Origin: Agrobacterium leguminum
GTDB lineage: Bacteria > Pseudomonadota > Alphaproteobacteria > Rhizobiales > Rhizobiaceae
Direction: 5' to 3'
Length of the DNA stretch: 64,000 nucleotides
Assembly: GCF_015704895.1 (NCBI RefSeq)
Contig: NZ_JADQWB010000003.1
Location: 62,001-126,000 of the forward strand
Made by a program: the position numbers and the translations under genes. Positions 57,121-64,000 of this stretch are shown here, piece after piece; position 1 is the stretch's first letter, and the number at the start of each line of letters is the position of its first letter. The notes beneath the pieces were generated by a model. The model worked only from the letters and a program-made list of their open reading frames with translations. It was not told the origin of the DNA and did not search any database.

Positions 57121-58587
57121 ATGGTATCGGGAAAGCCGCCACGCCACTCCAAGTCCAAAGCCGAACCGGTCACCATCGACCTGGACGCCAAAGACGTGAA
57201 AGCAATTTCCGCCGACGTGGACGCTGCCAAGACGGACGAAAAGCCCGGTGACAAAACACCTGAGGCCACCGCAGAGCCGGGTGTTTCAGAGACAAAGCCC
57301 GAAGCAGCCGCAACGGGAAACCCCGCCCCCATCTGGGACCAGCCCAAGAAAACCCCTATCGAGCCCGAACCCAATGTCGGCAAAGCGGAATCCGTAGCCA
57401 CGGCACCGAAGGCTGAGAGCGCCGCAGACAAGCAGCCCGCAGACAGGCAGAAAGACCCCGTCTCGCCGGCCCCCGTTTCGCCTAAAGCCGATACAAAACC
57501 GTCGACGGGCACCACCGACACGAGCGCGGCTGCGGCTGCAGCAGCTGCTGCGAAGCCGGCCTTCGGCTCCACAGCGTCCTCCAGCGCATCCAGCAGCGCC
57601 ACCGCTGCAAAACCAACGACGGCGACCTCCGCCTCAGGTCCGGCAAAGCCCTCCACACCGCAGCCGGCGGAGCGCAAACAGGCCGCGACCTCCGGCCTGA
57701 TCGCGGCAGGTATCGTCGGCGGCCTTGTCGCGCTCGCCGCCGCCGGCAGCATGCAATATGCCGGCATCCTGCCCTCCTTCAATGCAGGCAGGGCGGGAAG
57801 CGAAGAAATCGCCGCACTGAAAACCGATCTCGGCAGCTTGCGGCAACAGCTTGCCAATGCGCCGGTCGGCGACACCTCCGCGCTGGAACAGCGCATCGCA
57901 ACCCTCGAAGGCGCAAAGGGCGAGGCACCGCAGGTGGATGGACTGTCGGAAAAAATCGCCGCGCTGGAATCCACCCTCCAGTCGGAGCGATCCGCACAGG
58001 CATCGGCGACGGCGGAACTGACACGCCGCCTTGCGGATGCGGAAGCCAAGATCAACGAGCCGCGCGACGATATCGAAGTCGCCCGCGCCATCGCTTCCGC
58101 GGCGCTGAAGGCCGCGATCGATCGCGGTGGGCCGTTCCTGACGGAACTCGACACGCTGTCCAAGGTAACGCCCGACGATCCGGCCATCGCATCGCTGCAA
58201 TCCTTCGCCGCAACCGGTGTGCCGTCACGTTCGGAACTGATGCAGAAATTCCCTGACGTCGCCAATGCGATGCTTTCCGCGATCAACCAGCCTGACCCCA
58301 ATCAGGGCATTATGGAACGCCTGACCGAAAGCGCCTTTTCGCTGGTGAAGGTGCGCCCGGTCGGAAATATCGAGGGCGAGACCCCAGAAGCCCAGATCGC
58401 GCGCATGGAAAACAAGCTGCGCAACGGCGATCTGCAGGGCGCGGCGCTTGAATGGAACGGGCTTCCCGATGCCGCCAAGACAACATCCGCCGATTACAAG
58501 AAATCGCTGGATGCACGCATCGAGGTCGAAAATCTGGTCGGTGGCACGTTGAACCGCGCCATCACCAGCACCGGCAGGCAGGGGTAA
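57121..58587 (+). CDS. Mitofilin/Mic60-like inner-membrane protein
   Basis: Protein of 488 residues. Residues 1-185 are a low-complexity, Ala/Pro/Lys/Glu-rich and probably disordered cytoplasmic region. One membrane span lies at about 190-215 (SGLIAAGIVGGLVALAAAGSMQYAG). A periplasmic coiled coil spans about 222-310 (EEIAALKTDLGSLRQQL, EQRIATLEGAKGE, LSEKIAALESTLQSE), and a C-terminal mitofilin-like domain ends LVGGTLNRAITSTGRQG. Alphaproteobacterial Mic60 homologues, relatives of the mitochondrial cristae-junction protein, are known to be encoded in haem operons between hemD and hemY, as here. The role in this organism is inferred to be membrane shaping or envelope contact. Confidence 0.85.
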   Translation: MVSGKPPRHSKSKAEPVTIDLDAKDVKAISADVDAAKTDEKPGDKTPEATAEPGVSETKPEAAATGNPAPIWDQPKKTPIEPEPNVGKAESVATAPKAESAADKQPADRQKDPVSPAPVSPKADTKPSTGTTDTSAAAAAAAAAKPAFGSTASSSASSSATAAKPTTATSASGPAKPSTPQPAERKQAATSGLIAAGIVGGLVALAAAGSMQYAGILPSFNAGRAGSEEIAALKTDLGSLRQQLANAPVGDTSALEQRIATLEGAKGEAPQVDGLSEKIAALESTLQSERSAQASATAELTRRLADAEAKINEPRDDIEVARAIASAALKAAIDRGGPFLTELDTLSKVTPDDPAIASLQSFAATGVPSRSELMQKFPDVANAMLSAINQPDPNQGIMERLTESAFSLVKVRPVGNIEGETPEAQIARMENKLRNGDLQGAALEWNGLPDAAKTTSADYKKSLDARIEVENLVGGTLNRAITSTGRQG

Positions 58588-58591
58588 GGGC

Positions 58592-60208
58592 ATGACCAGA
58601 ATTCTGACTTTCGCCGTTATCGTTCTGGCTCTCGGCTTCGGTTTCTCCTGGCTGGCCGACAGGCCTGGCGTCCTTTCCATCGTCTGGCAGGGCCAGCTGA
58701 TCGAAATGAGCCTGATGGTCGCCGCCTCCATCATCGCGGCGCTGGTCGCCGCCGTCATGCTGGTCTGGTGGATCGTCAATGCCATCTGGACCTCACCCAA
58801 TGCCGCCCGTCGTTATTTCCGCGCCCGCAAACGCGACCGGGGTTATCAGGCGCTCTCCACCGGGCTCATCGCCGCCGGGGCCGGCAATGCCATCCTCGCC
58901 CGCAAGATGACAGCCCGCACTCAAGGGCTGCTCAGCGCCGATCAGGAGCCGCTGATCCATCTGCTCGATGCGCAGGCCGATCTCATCGAAGGCAAATATG
59001 ACGAGGCGCGGCGCAAATTCGAAGCCATGGCCCGCGATCCCGAGACTCGCGAACTTGGCCTTCGCGGCCTTTATATCGAGGCCCGCCGTCAGGGCGCCTA
59101 TGAAGCCGCCCAGCAATATGCCGAGGATGCAGCGGAAAAGGCTCCCTATCTGCCCTGGGCCGCGCAGGCGACGCTGGAAAACCGCTGCCGCAACGGACAG
59201 TGGGACGATGCCATCCGCCTGCTCGACCAGCAGAAGGCGGCCGGCGTTATCGAACGCGGTGAGGCGGAACGTCTGAAAGCCGTGCTTCTTACCGCCAAGG
59301 CCGGCGAAAAGTTGGAAAGCGATCCGGTTGGCGCGCGCGAGGACGCCAAACACGCTCTCAAGCTTGCCAAGAGCCTGGTTCCGGCAGCGCTGATCGCGGC
59401 GAAATCCTATCTCCGGGAAGACAATCTGCGCAAGGCAGCCACGGTTCTGGAGCCCGTCTGGAAGAACGATCCGCACCCGCAGATCGCCGAACTTTATGTC
59501 CGGGCACGCAGCGGCGATACCGCCATCGACCGGCTGAAACGGGCCGAGCGGCTGGAAAGTCTGAAGCCCAACAACATCGAATCCCTGTTCGCGGTGGCGC
59601 AGGCTGCGCTCGACGCCAAGGAATTCGCCAAGGCGCGGGCCAAGGCCGAGGCCGCCGCCCGGATCGAACCGCGCGAGAGCATCTTCCTGCTGATGGCCGA
59701 TATCGAGGAGGCCGAAACCGGCGATCAGGGCCGTGTGCGCTACTGGATGGCGCAGGCGCTGCGCGCGCCGCGCGACCCCGCCTGGGTGGCCGACGGCGTC
59801 GTTTCGGAAAAATGGCTGCCGGTTTCGCCGGTCACCGGCCGTCTTGATGCTTTCGAATGGAAAGCGCCTTTCGGCCAGCTCGAAGCTCCAGTCGAAGACC
59901 TGACAATCGAAAACGCGATTGCCGCAGCGCCCGCAAGGGCCGAACCGGCCGCGAAGACGATCATTGTCGAAGCCGCGCCGGAGACACGCGCCGACCCGAA
60001 ACCCGCCCCGGCCGCACCGATCGAGGTCAAGCCGGCCGTATCGGTCCCGCAGGAGAAAAAGCCGGTCACAATCGAAGCGCCAGTGGAAGCCGATGCCACG
60101 GATGAAAAGGCGGAAGCCGTGCCGTTTTTCGGCGGCGCGCCGGATGATCCGGGCGTCAAGAAACCCGGTGCGGAAGCCGAACCCAAGACCCGGCTCAAAC
60201 TCTTCTGA
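58592..60208 (+). CDS. HemY-like TPR membrane protein
   Basis: Protein of 538 residues with two N-terminal membrane spans (about 4-22 and 38-65) and the HemY_N signature (FSWLADRPGVLSIVWQGQLIEMSLMVAA, NAIWTSPNAARRYFRARKRDRGYQALSTGLIAAGAGNAI). A long TPR-like helical region follows to about residue 400. The last 120 residues are Ala/Pro/Glu-rich and end in DDPGVKKPGAEAEPKTRLKLF. The usual association is with haem genes, but no enzymatic activity is known, and this family is not the protoporphyrinogen oxidase also called HemY. It starts 4 bp after the mitofilin-like gene. Confidence 0.9.
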   Translation: MTRILTFAVIVLALGFGFSWLADRPGVLSIVWQGQLIEMSLMVAASIIAALVAAVMLVWWIVNAIWTSPNAARRYFRARKRDRGYQALSTGLIAAGAGNAILARKMTARTQGLLSADQEPLIHLLDAQADLIEGKYDEARRKFEAMARDPETRELGLRGLYIEARRQGAYEAAQQYAEDAAEKAPYLPWAAQATLENRCRNGQWDDAIRLLDQQKAAGVIERGEAERLKAVLLTAKAGEKLESDPVGAREDAKHALKLAKSLVPAALIAAKSYLREDNLRKAATVLEPVWKNDPHPQIAELYVRARSGDTAIDRLKRAERLESLKPNNIESLFAVAQAALDAKEFAKARAKAEAAARIEPRESIFLLMADIEEAETGDQGRVRYWMAQALRAPRDPAWVADGVVSEKWLPVSPVTGRLDAFEWKAPFGQLEAPVEDLTIENAIAAAPARAEPAAKTIIVEAAPETRADPKPAPAAPIEVKPAVSVPQEKKPVTIEAPVEADATDEKAEAVPFFGGAPDDPGVKKPGAEAEPKTRLKLF

Positions 60209-60222
60209 CGAACAGGATATCG

Positions 60223-60711
60223 ATGTTCCAGCAAATACAGTCGTTTATTCAGAACCTCGTCGGCCCGCATGGGGATGATTTCAGCCCGGACGATCTGAGG
60301 GTGGCGGTGGCTGCCCTCTGTTTCCAGGTCATGGAAGCGGATGGCACCGTCTCGAAAAGCGAGCGTGACCGCCTGCGCGAAATACTGCAGGATTATTACC
60401 ATCTCGATGCCGGCAAGCTGGACGCGCTTCTCGCCGCCGGCCAGGAGGCGGGCAAGGAAGCCGTCGATTATTACCGCTTCACCACCGATATACGCCGCCA
60501 TCTCGATGAAGATCAGCGCGTGGAGCTTATTGGCATATTATGGGATATTGTTTACGCTGACGGCGAACGAAGCGAAATGGAAGACCATGTGATCTGGCGA
60601 GTCGCCGACCTGCTTGGTGTATCCGTGCGCGACAGGGTTCTGCAACGTCAGCAGGCCGCCACGAGGTCCGGGCCCGCTGAAGAAAGCGAAAACGAAGACG
60701 ATGCTGTTTGA
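60223..60711 (+). CDS. TerB-family tellurite-resistance-like protein
   Basis: All-helical protein of 162 residues. The TerB core is clear: LRVAVAALCFQVMEADGTVSKSERDRLREIL (about 27-58) and LWDIVYADGERSEMEDHVIWRVADLLGVS (about 107-136). The acidic D/E residues in the two MEADG and VYADGE loops are the family's metal-binding candidates. The acidic tail EESENEDDAV overlaps the next gene by 11 bp. Despite the name, chromosomal single TerB proteins are not known to confer tellurite resistance. It follows HemY by 14 bp in the haem operon. Confidence 0.88.
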   Translation: MFQQIQSFIQNLVGPHGDDFSPDDLRVAVAALCFQVMEADGTVSKSERDRLREILQDYYHLDAGKLDALLAAGQEAGKEAVDYYRFTTDIRRHLDEDQRVELIGILWDIVYADGERSEMEDHVIWRVADLLGVSVRDRVLQRQQAATRSGPAEESENEDDAV

Positions 60712-61432
60712 CCCTTCCAGGCAACAGAGAAAACAACCATCGCTGCTCATCGTCCTGCATCAGGAACGTTCCACGCCCGGCCGCGTCGGCCAGATGCTGG
60801 TGGAAAAAGGGTATCGTCTGGATATAAGGCGCCCTGCACTCGGCGACGACCTGCCGCAAACGCTGGAGAAACACGCGGGCGCCATCATTTTCGGCGGCCC
60901 GATGAGCGCCAACGATTCTCATGACTACGTCAAAGCCGAAATCGACTGGCTGAAGGTGCCGTTGAAGGAAAACAAACCCTTTCTCGGCATCTGTCTCGGC
61001 GCGCAGATGCTGTCCAAACATCTCGGCGGCAAGGTGGAGGCCGACAGGGAGGGCAAGGTGGAGATCGGCTGGTATCCGCTTCATGCCACCGAACACGGGC
61101 GGCTTCTGATGCCGCATTGGCCGAAGATGGTCTATCATTTCCACAAGGAAGGGTTCGAGCTGCCACGCGGAGCCGAACTTCTGGCCTCCGGCGAAACCTA
61201 TCCCAATCAGGCCTATCGCTATGGAAAAAACGCTTGGGGCCTGCAGTTTCACGCCGAACTGACCCGCGCCATGATGCATAGCTGGGTGGTGCGCGGCGCG
61301 CAGCGCTTCGGCATGCCCAATGCGCAGGTGGGCAGCCAGCATCTGGAAGGCCGCATGCTGTTCGACACGCCGCTCAGGGCATGGCTCGGCAATTTTCTCG
61401 ATTTGGTTTTTGAGGGCAAGGCGCAGCGCTGA
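60701..61432 (+). CDS. Class I glutamine amidotransferase-like protein
   Basis: GMP-synthase-type amidotransferase domain protein of 243 residues. The nucleophile elbow is LGICLGAQMLSKHLGG with Cys98, and the catalytic histidine is in GLQFHAELTRAMMHSW. IIFGGPMSANDSHDYVKAEIDWL is the oxyanion-strand region. It has no synthetase domain, so it may hydrolyse or transfer from a small gamma-glutamyl substrate such as a polyamine conjugate. The start at 60701 lies inside the terB end (11-bp overlap), so the two are translationally coupled. It converges with the MFS gene 12 bp away. Confidence 0.88.
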   Translation: MLFDPSRQQRKQPSLLIVLHQERSTPGRVGQMLVEKGYRLDIRRPALGDDLPQTLEKHAGAIIFGGPMSANDSHDYVKAEIDWLKVPLKENKPFLGICLGAQMLSKHLGGKVEADREGKVEIGWYPLHATEHGRLLMPHWPKMVYHFHKEGFELPRGAELLASGETYPNQAYRYGKNAWGLQFHAELTRAMMHSWVVRGAQRFGMPNAQVGSQHLEGRMLFDTPLRAWLGNFLDLVFEGKAQR

Positions 61433-61444
61433 GGCCCATCGCCA

Positions 61445-62677
61445 TCAGTTCGGCGCGTCCAGATTGTCGATTCTGCGCAGCTTTGAAAAGCTGAGCGCCC
61501 AGATAACAGCCACAGCAAGCGTGCCCGCCCCGCCGATGACAACGGCCGGCACGGCCCCGACGACATGCGCCATGGTGCCGGCGCGGAATTCGCCCAGCTC
61601 GTTCGATGCGCCGACGAACACCATGTTCACGGCATTCACACGCCCGCGCACCTCATCCGGCGTCCACAGCGCGATCAGGGTCTCGCGCACATAAACCGAC
61701 ACCATGTCGGATGCGCCCATGACTACCAACGCGGCAATGGACAGCCACGCAGTTTGCGAAAGCCCGAAGACCACAGTGGAGATGCCGAAGAGGCCGACGC
61801 CGGTAAACATCAACAGGCCTGCATGGTGACGAATGGGCTTGAAGGCCAGAATGACCGCAACGGTAATGGCCCCGATGCCGGGCGCTGCGCGCAAAAGCCC
61901 GAGGCCCCATGGCCCGAGCGTCAGCACTTCCTTGGCAAAAATCGGCATCAGCGCAACGGCGCCGCCCAGCAACACCGCGAAAAGATCGAGCGAGATCGCA
62001 CCGAGAACGATTTTTTCCTGCGCGATGAATTTGAACCCGGCGAGCATGGTTTCGAGACTGATGGCTTTTGCCGGGCCGCGTTGTTCCGGCTTGCGGATCG
62101 TCACCGCAAGCGTGGCCGATACGATGAAGAGCACGAATGCCACACTATAGGCGACGGAAGCACCGAGGCCATAAAGCAGGCCGCCGGCGACGGGACCGAG
62201 AATGGACGCCATCTGCCACGAAGAGGAATTCCAGGCGATGGCGTTCGGCAAATCCTCCACCGGCACGAGATTGGGCGCCAGCGACTGGACCGCCGGTCCC
62301 ATGAAGGCGCGCTCTATGCCGAAGACGACAAGAATGGCGAAGACCGGCCAGGGGGAAAAGCTGTGCGTCAGCGTAAGACCCAGAAGAGCGGCAGCGCACA
62401 GCGCCGCAATCAGCAGGCATATGGCCATGATGCGCCGACGATTGTGCCGGTCGGCGACCGTTCCGGTAACGAGGATCAGAAGCAGCGACGGCAGAAACTG
62501 GAAAAGACCGATCAGGCCGAGATAAAAGGCGTTGCCGGTCACCTCATACATCTGCCAGCCGACCGAGACGCTGACGATCTGGATGGCGAAAGCGGAAAAA
62601 AACCGGGCGCTGAAAAAGCGGCGATAGGAACTATGCCGGAATGCACCGAAACGGTTTTCGGCGTAAGGGAGGGACAT
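61445..62677 (-). CDS. Major facilitator superfamily exporter (enterobactin-exporter-like)
   Basis: Membrane transporter of 410 residues with about twelve spans. The conserved loop 2-3 motif appears as GTVADRHNRRRIMAICLL near residue 72. FGIERAFMGPAVQSLAPNLVPVEDLPNAIAWNSSSWQMASILGPVAGGLLYG is typical of the MFS_3/EntS-type exporters. Substrate is unknown; relatives export siderophores or drugs. It is convergent with the amidotransferase gene and divergent from yggT, with an intergenic repeat in the upstream spacer. Confidence 0.9.
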   Translation of the reverse strand: MSLPYAENRFGAFRHSSYRRFFSARFFSAFAIQIVSVSVGWQMYEVTGNAFYLGLIGLFQFLPSLLLILVTGTVADRHNRRRIMAICLLIAALCAAALLGLTLTHSFSPWPVFAILVVFGIERAFMGPAVQSLAPNLVPVEDLPNAIAWNSSSWQMASILGPVAGGLLYGLGASVAYSVAFVLFIVSATLAVTIRKPEQRGPAKAISLETMLAGFKFIAQEKIVLGAISLDLFAVLLGGAVALMPIFAKEVLTLGPWGLGLLRAAPGIGAITVAVILAFKPIRHHAGLLMFTGVGLFGISTVVFGLSQTAWLSIAALVVMGASDMVSVYVRETLIALWTPDEVRGRVNAVNMVFVGASNELGEFRAGTMAHVVGAVPAVVIGGAGTLAVAVIWALSFSKLRRIDNLDAPN

Positions 62678-62752
62678 CGGCTGGGTGCTCGCGAGACAAT
62701 ATGAGAGCTTTGCAATAGAGCGATATCACGGGAATCGCCAGCCCTCACCAGC

Positions 62753-62823
62753 GGGATGACGAAAAGTGTGAGCGGTTTTCGTCTGAAATCCCTCTACAAA
62801 GCCATGAACCAGATTGTGATGAT
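62753..62823. repeat. Diverged copy of the two-part intergenic repeat
   Basis: A hairpin with arms GACGAAAA (62758-62765) and TTTTCGTC (62776-62783) and loop GTGTGAGCGG, flanked by outer arms GGGAT and ATCCC. The loop matches that of the element at 63521-63626 read in reverse. Downstream, ACAAAG (62796-62801) and ATGAACCAGATT (62804-62815) correspond to the reversed ACAAAG and ATGAATCAGATT of that element's first half. It lies in the MFS-yggT divergent spacer. Confidence 0.65.
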
Positions 62824-62923
62824 CGCCGGCCGATCAGACCAAAGATCATTACGATCCGGCGCGACACTTGCCGGTTCACGGTTCAATGTCTAAATGTCTT
62901 GCAACCAAGATACGGAGATATTG

Positions 62924-63214
62924 ATGCTTGCCCTGTTTCAGACCATCGATCTGGCCTTGAACCTCTATACGTGGGTGCTGATCGCCAGCGCTATTTTTTC
63001 CTGGCTTTACGCCTTCAACGTCATCAATTCCCGCAACCAGTTCGTGAACGCCATCGGCAGCTTTCTGTTCAATGTCACGGAACCGGTTCTGCGCCCCATC
63101 CGCCGCATTCTACCCAATCTCGGCGGCATCGACATTTCGCCGATCATCGTGCTCTTGATCATCTTCTTCATCCGCTCCTTCATGTGGAACACGCTTTACC
63201 CGATGGTCGCTTGA
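62924..63214 (+). CDS. YggT family membrane protein
   Basis: Small membrane protein of 96 residues with two YggT-type hydrophobic segments ([24 protein letters not shown] and [20 protein letters not shown]) separated by the conserved [21 protein letters not shown]. Relatives include chloroplast CCB3/YLMG proteins linked to membrane protein assembly. The ATG at 62924 follows ACGGAGAT. It is followed by a DUF167 gene with overlapping stop and start, a pairing that is common in bacteria. Confidence 0.92.
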   Translation: MLALFQTIDLALNLYTWVLIASAIFSWLYAFNVINSRNQFVNAIGSFLFNVTEPVLRPIRRILPNLGGIDISPIIVLLIIFFIRSFMWNTLYPMVA

Positions 63215-63522
63215 GCGGCTGCTGGCAGAAGCATAGCGACCATGTCCGCCTGACCGTCCGCCTCACACCGAATGGCGGGCGGGACGCCATCGACGGCGTG
63301 GAAAAGGATGCGGAGGGAAACGCGCATCTGAAGGCCCGCGTCAGCGCCGTGCCGGAAGGCGGCAAGGCCAACAAGGCCCTGATTGTTTTGCTGGCGAAAA
63401 AACTCGGCCTGCCGAAATCCTCCATCAGCTTCGTTTCAGGCGAAACGGCGCGTAAAAAAATCCTCCGGATCGACACCGACCCGGAGGATTTCGAAGAGCT
63501 ATTCAAAAAGCTCGAAAACTAA
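63211..63522 (+). CDS. DUF167/YggU family protein
   Basis: Protein of 103 residues if the TTG at 63211, which overlaps the yggT stop (TTGA), is the start. The family core is [76 protein letters not shown]. No function is established. No ATG occurs before the conserved core, so a TTG start with translational coupling to yggT is the simplest reading. The two-hairpin repeat begins at its stop codon. Confidence 0.88.
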   Translation: MSGCWQKHSDHVRLTVRLTPNGGRDAIDGVEKDAEGNAHLKARVSAVPEGGKANKALIVLLAKKLGLPKSSISFVSGETARKKILRIDTDPEDFEELFKKLEN

Positions 63523-63626
63523 AGCGCATCGCGTCTAATCTGATTCATGCGACGCGCTTTAGATCTTTGTTTTTAAGCATGTCTTGGTCCCAAAACCGCT
63601 GCACACTTTTGGGAGACATGCTTTAG
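63521..63626. repeat. Two-hairpin rhizobial intergenic mosaic repeat
   Basis: The whole spacer between DUF167 and ppa is one composite element. Hairpin 1 has arms AAAGCGCATCGCGTC (63521-63535) and GACGCGCTTT (63551-63560), imperfectly paired. Hairpin 2 has arms in 63575-63595 (AAGCATGTCTTGGTCCCAAAA) and 63607-63623 (TTTTGGGAGACATGCTT), imperfectly paired, with loop CCGCTGCACAC. This matches my memory of the RIME-type elements scattered through Agrobacterium and Rhizobium genomes. It fills the gap between two convergent genes and could terminate both. Confidence 0.8.
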
Positions 63627-63627
63627 A

Positions 63628-64000
63628 TCAGCCCTGCGCCTTGTAGCGCTCGATGGCTTCGACGATCAGCTTCTTGGCGACGTCGACATCCTGCCAGCCG
63701 CCCATCTTAACCCACTTGCCGGGCTCCAGATCCTTGTAGTGCTCGAAGAAGTGCTCGATCTGCTTCAGCGTGATTTCCGGCAGGTCGGTGTAGTTGTGGA
63801 CCTTGTCGTAACGGCGCGTCAGCTTCGGGACCGGCACGGCCAGGATCTTCTCGTCCTTGCCGCCGTCATCTTCCATGATCATTACGCCGATGGGGCGGAC
63901 ATTGATGACGCAGCCCGGAACCAGCGGACGGGTGTTGCAGATGAGAACGTCGATCGGGTCGCCATCGTCAGACAGGGTGTGCGGCACGAAACCATAGTTA
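63628..64000 (-). CDS. ppa: Inorganic pyrophosphatase, 5' end cut by window edge
   Basis: Family I soluble pyrophosphatase. The reading frame is open from 64000 down to the TGA at 63628-63630, giving about 123 visible C-terminal residues that begin [20 protein letters not shown]. This includes the DxDPxD-type metal signature DDGDPIDVL. Next come [41 protein letters not shown] and [25 protein letters not shown]. The enzyme hydrolyses pyrophosphate from biosynthesis. An internal GTG at 63987 is not the start, because conserved residues precede it. Confidence 0.95.
   Translation of the reverse strand, partial: NYGFVPHTLSDDGDPIDVLICNTRPLVPGCVINVRPIGVMIMEDDGGKDEKILAVPVPKLTRRYDKVHNYTDLPEITLKQIEHFFEHYKDLEPGKWVKMGGWQDVDVAKKLIVEAIERYKAQG

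Noticed and set aside
60223-60711. TerB as a tellurite-resistance or phage-defence gene
   Set aside because: No terZ, terA, terC, terD or terE genes are near; it lies in a housekeeping haem operon.
63985-63987. GTG as the start of ppa
   Set aside because: The residues just upstream (NYGFV) are conserved in pyrophosphatases and the frame stays open to the window edge, so the true start lies outside.

Overview
The window looks like chromosomal core sequence of an alphaproteobacterium of the Rhizobiaceae, most likely Agrobacterium or a close relative. The basis is gene content and order (mdh-sucC-sucD-sucA-sucB-...-lpdA on one strand, sdhC-D-A-x-B, an F1-only atpHAGDC cluster, a haem operon carrying a mitofilin-like gene, a 5-aminolevulinate synthase hemA, a Brucella Omp19-like lipoprotein), GC-rich coding bias, and short two-hairpin intergenic repeats of rhizobial type. 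The assignment is from recognition only; no search was run. I saw no rRNA, tRNA, insertion sequence, prophage or CRISPR array.

Layout. 1-7946: an amino-sugar uptake and catabolism locus, with a leftward ABC transporter plus a Gfo/Idh/MocA dehydrogenase and a rightward GntR regulator, SIS-domain deaminase/isomerase, NagA-type deacetylase and ROK kinase. 7953-9939: an FAD monooxygenase and a PAP2 phosphatase. 10128-13196: dxr, hemA (behind what looks like an FNR/FixK-dependent promoter) and a glycine-zipper lipoprotein. 13372-19503: tamA-tamB. 19770-22352: cheW and a soluble PAS-PAS chemoreceptor. 22398-23204: fdhD. 23559-28582: the F1 ATP synthase operon. 28844-34825: a small membrane protein, priA, divergent xerC, a TraB/GumN protein, a DUF2867-like protein and a cytochrome b561.

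34953-45081 is a leftward TCA-cycle operon (mdh, sucC, sucD, sucA, sucB, then MAPEG and LysE-type membrane proteins, then lpdA). zapE and an Omp19-like lipoprotein follow, then the leftward sdh operon (51024-47264) with a small secreted protein between sdhA and sdhB. 51331-55302 holds a secreted unknown, a methyltransferase, an EVE protein, a YciI protein, gpsA and tsaD. 55373-61432 runs rightward: hemC, hemD, the mitofilin-like gene, HemY-like, TerB-like and a class I glutamine amidotransferase. The end holds an MFS exporter (leftward), YggT and DUF167 proteins, an intergenic repeat and the start of a truncated pyrophosphatase gene.

Functional theme: the window is dominated by energy metabolism. 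It encodes the lower TCA cycle, complex II, the catalytic half of ATP synthase and both ends of haem supply: ALA synthase, and porphobilinogen to uroporphyrinogen III. No exotic defence or mobile system is visible. The points most worth checking are the hemA promoter, the three-copy intergenic repeat family, the repeated motif in the amino-sugar divergent promoter, palindromes in front of mdh and of the chemoreceptor gene, and the extra membrane or secreted genes inserted in the suc and sdh operons.
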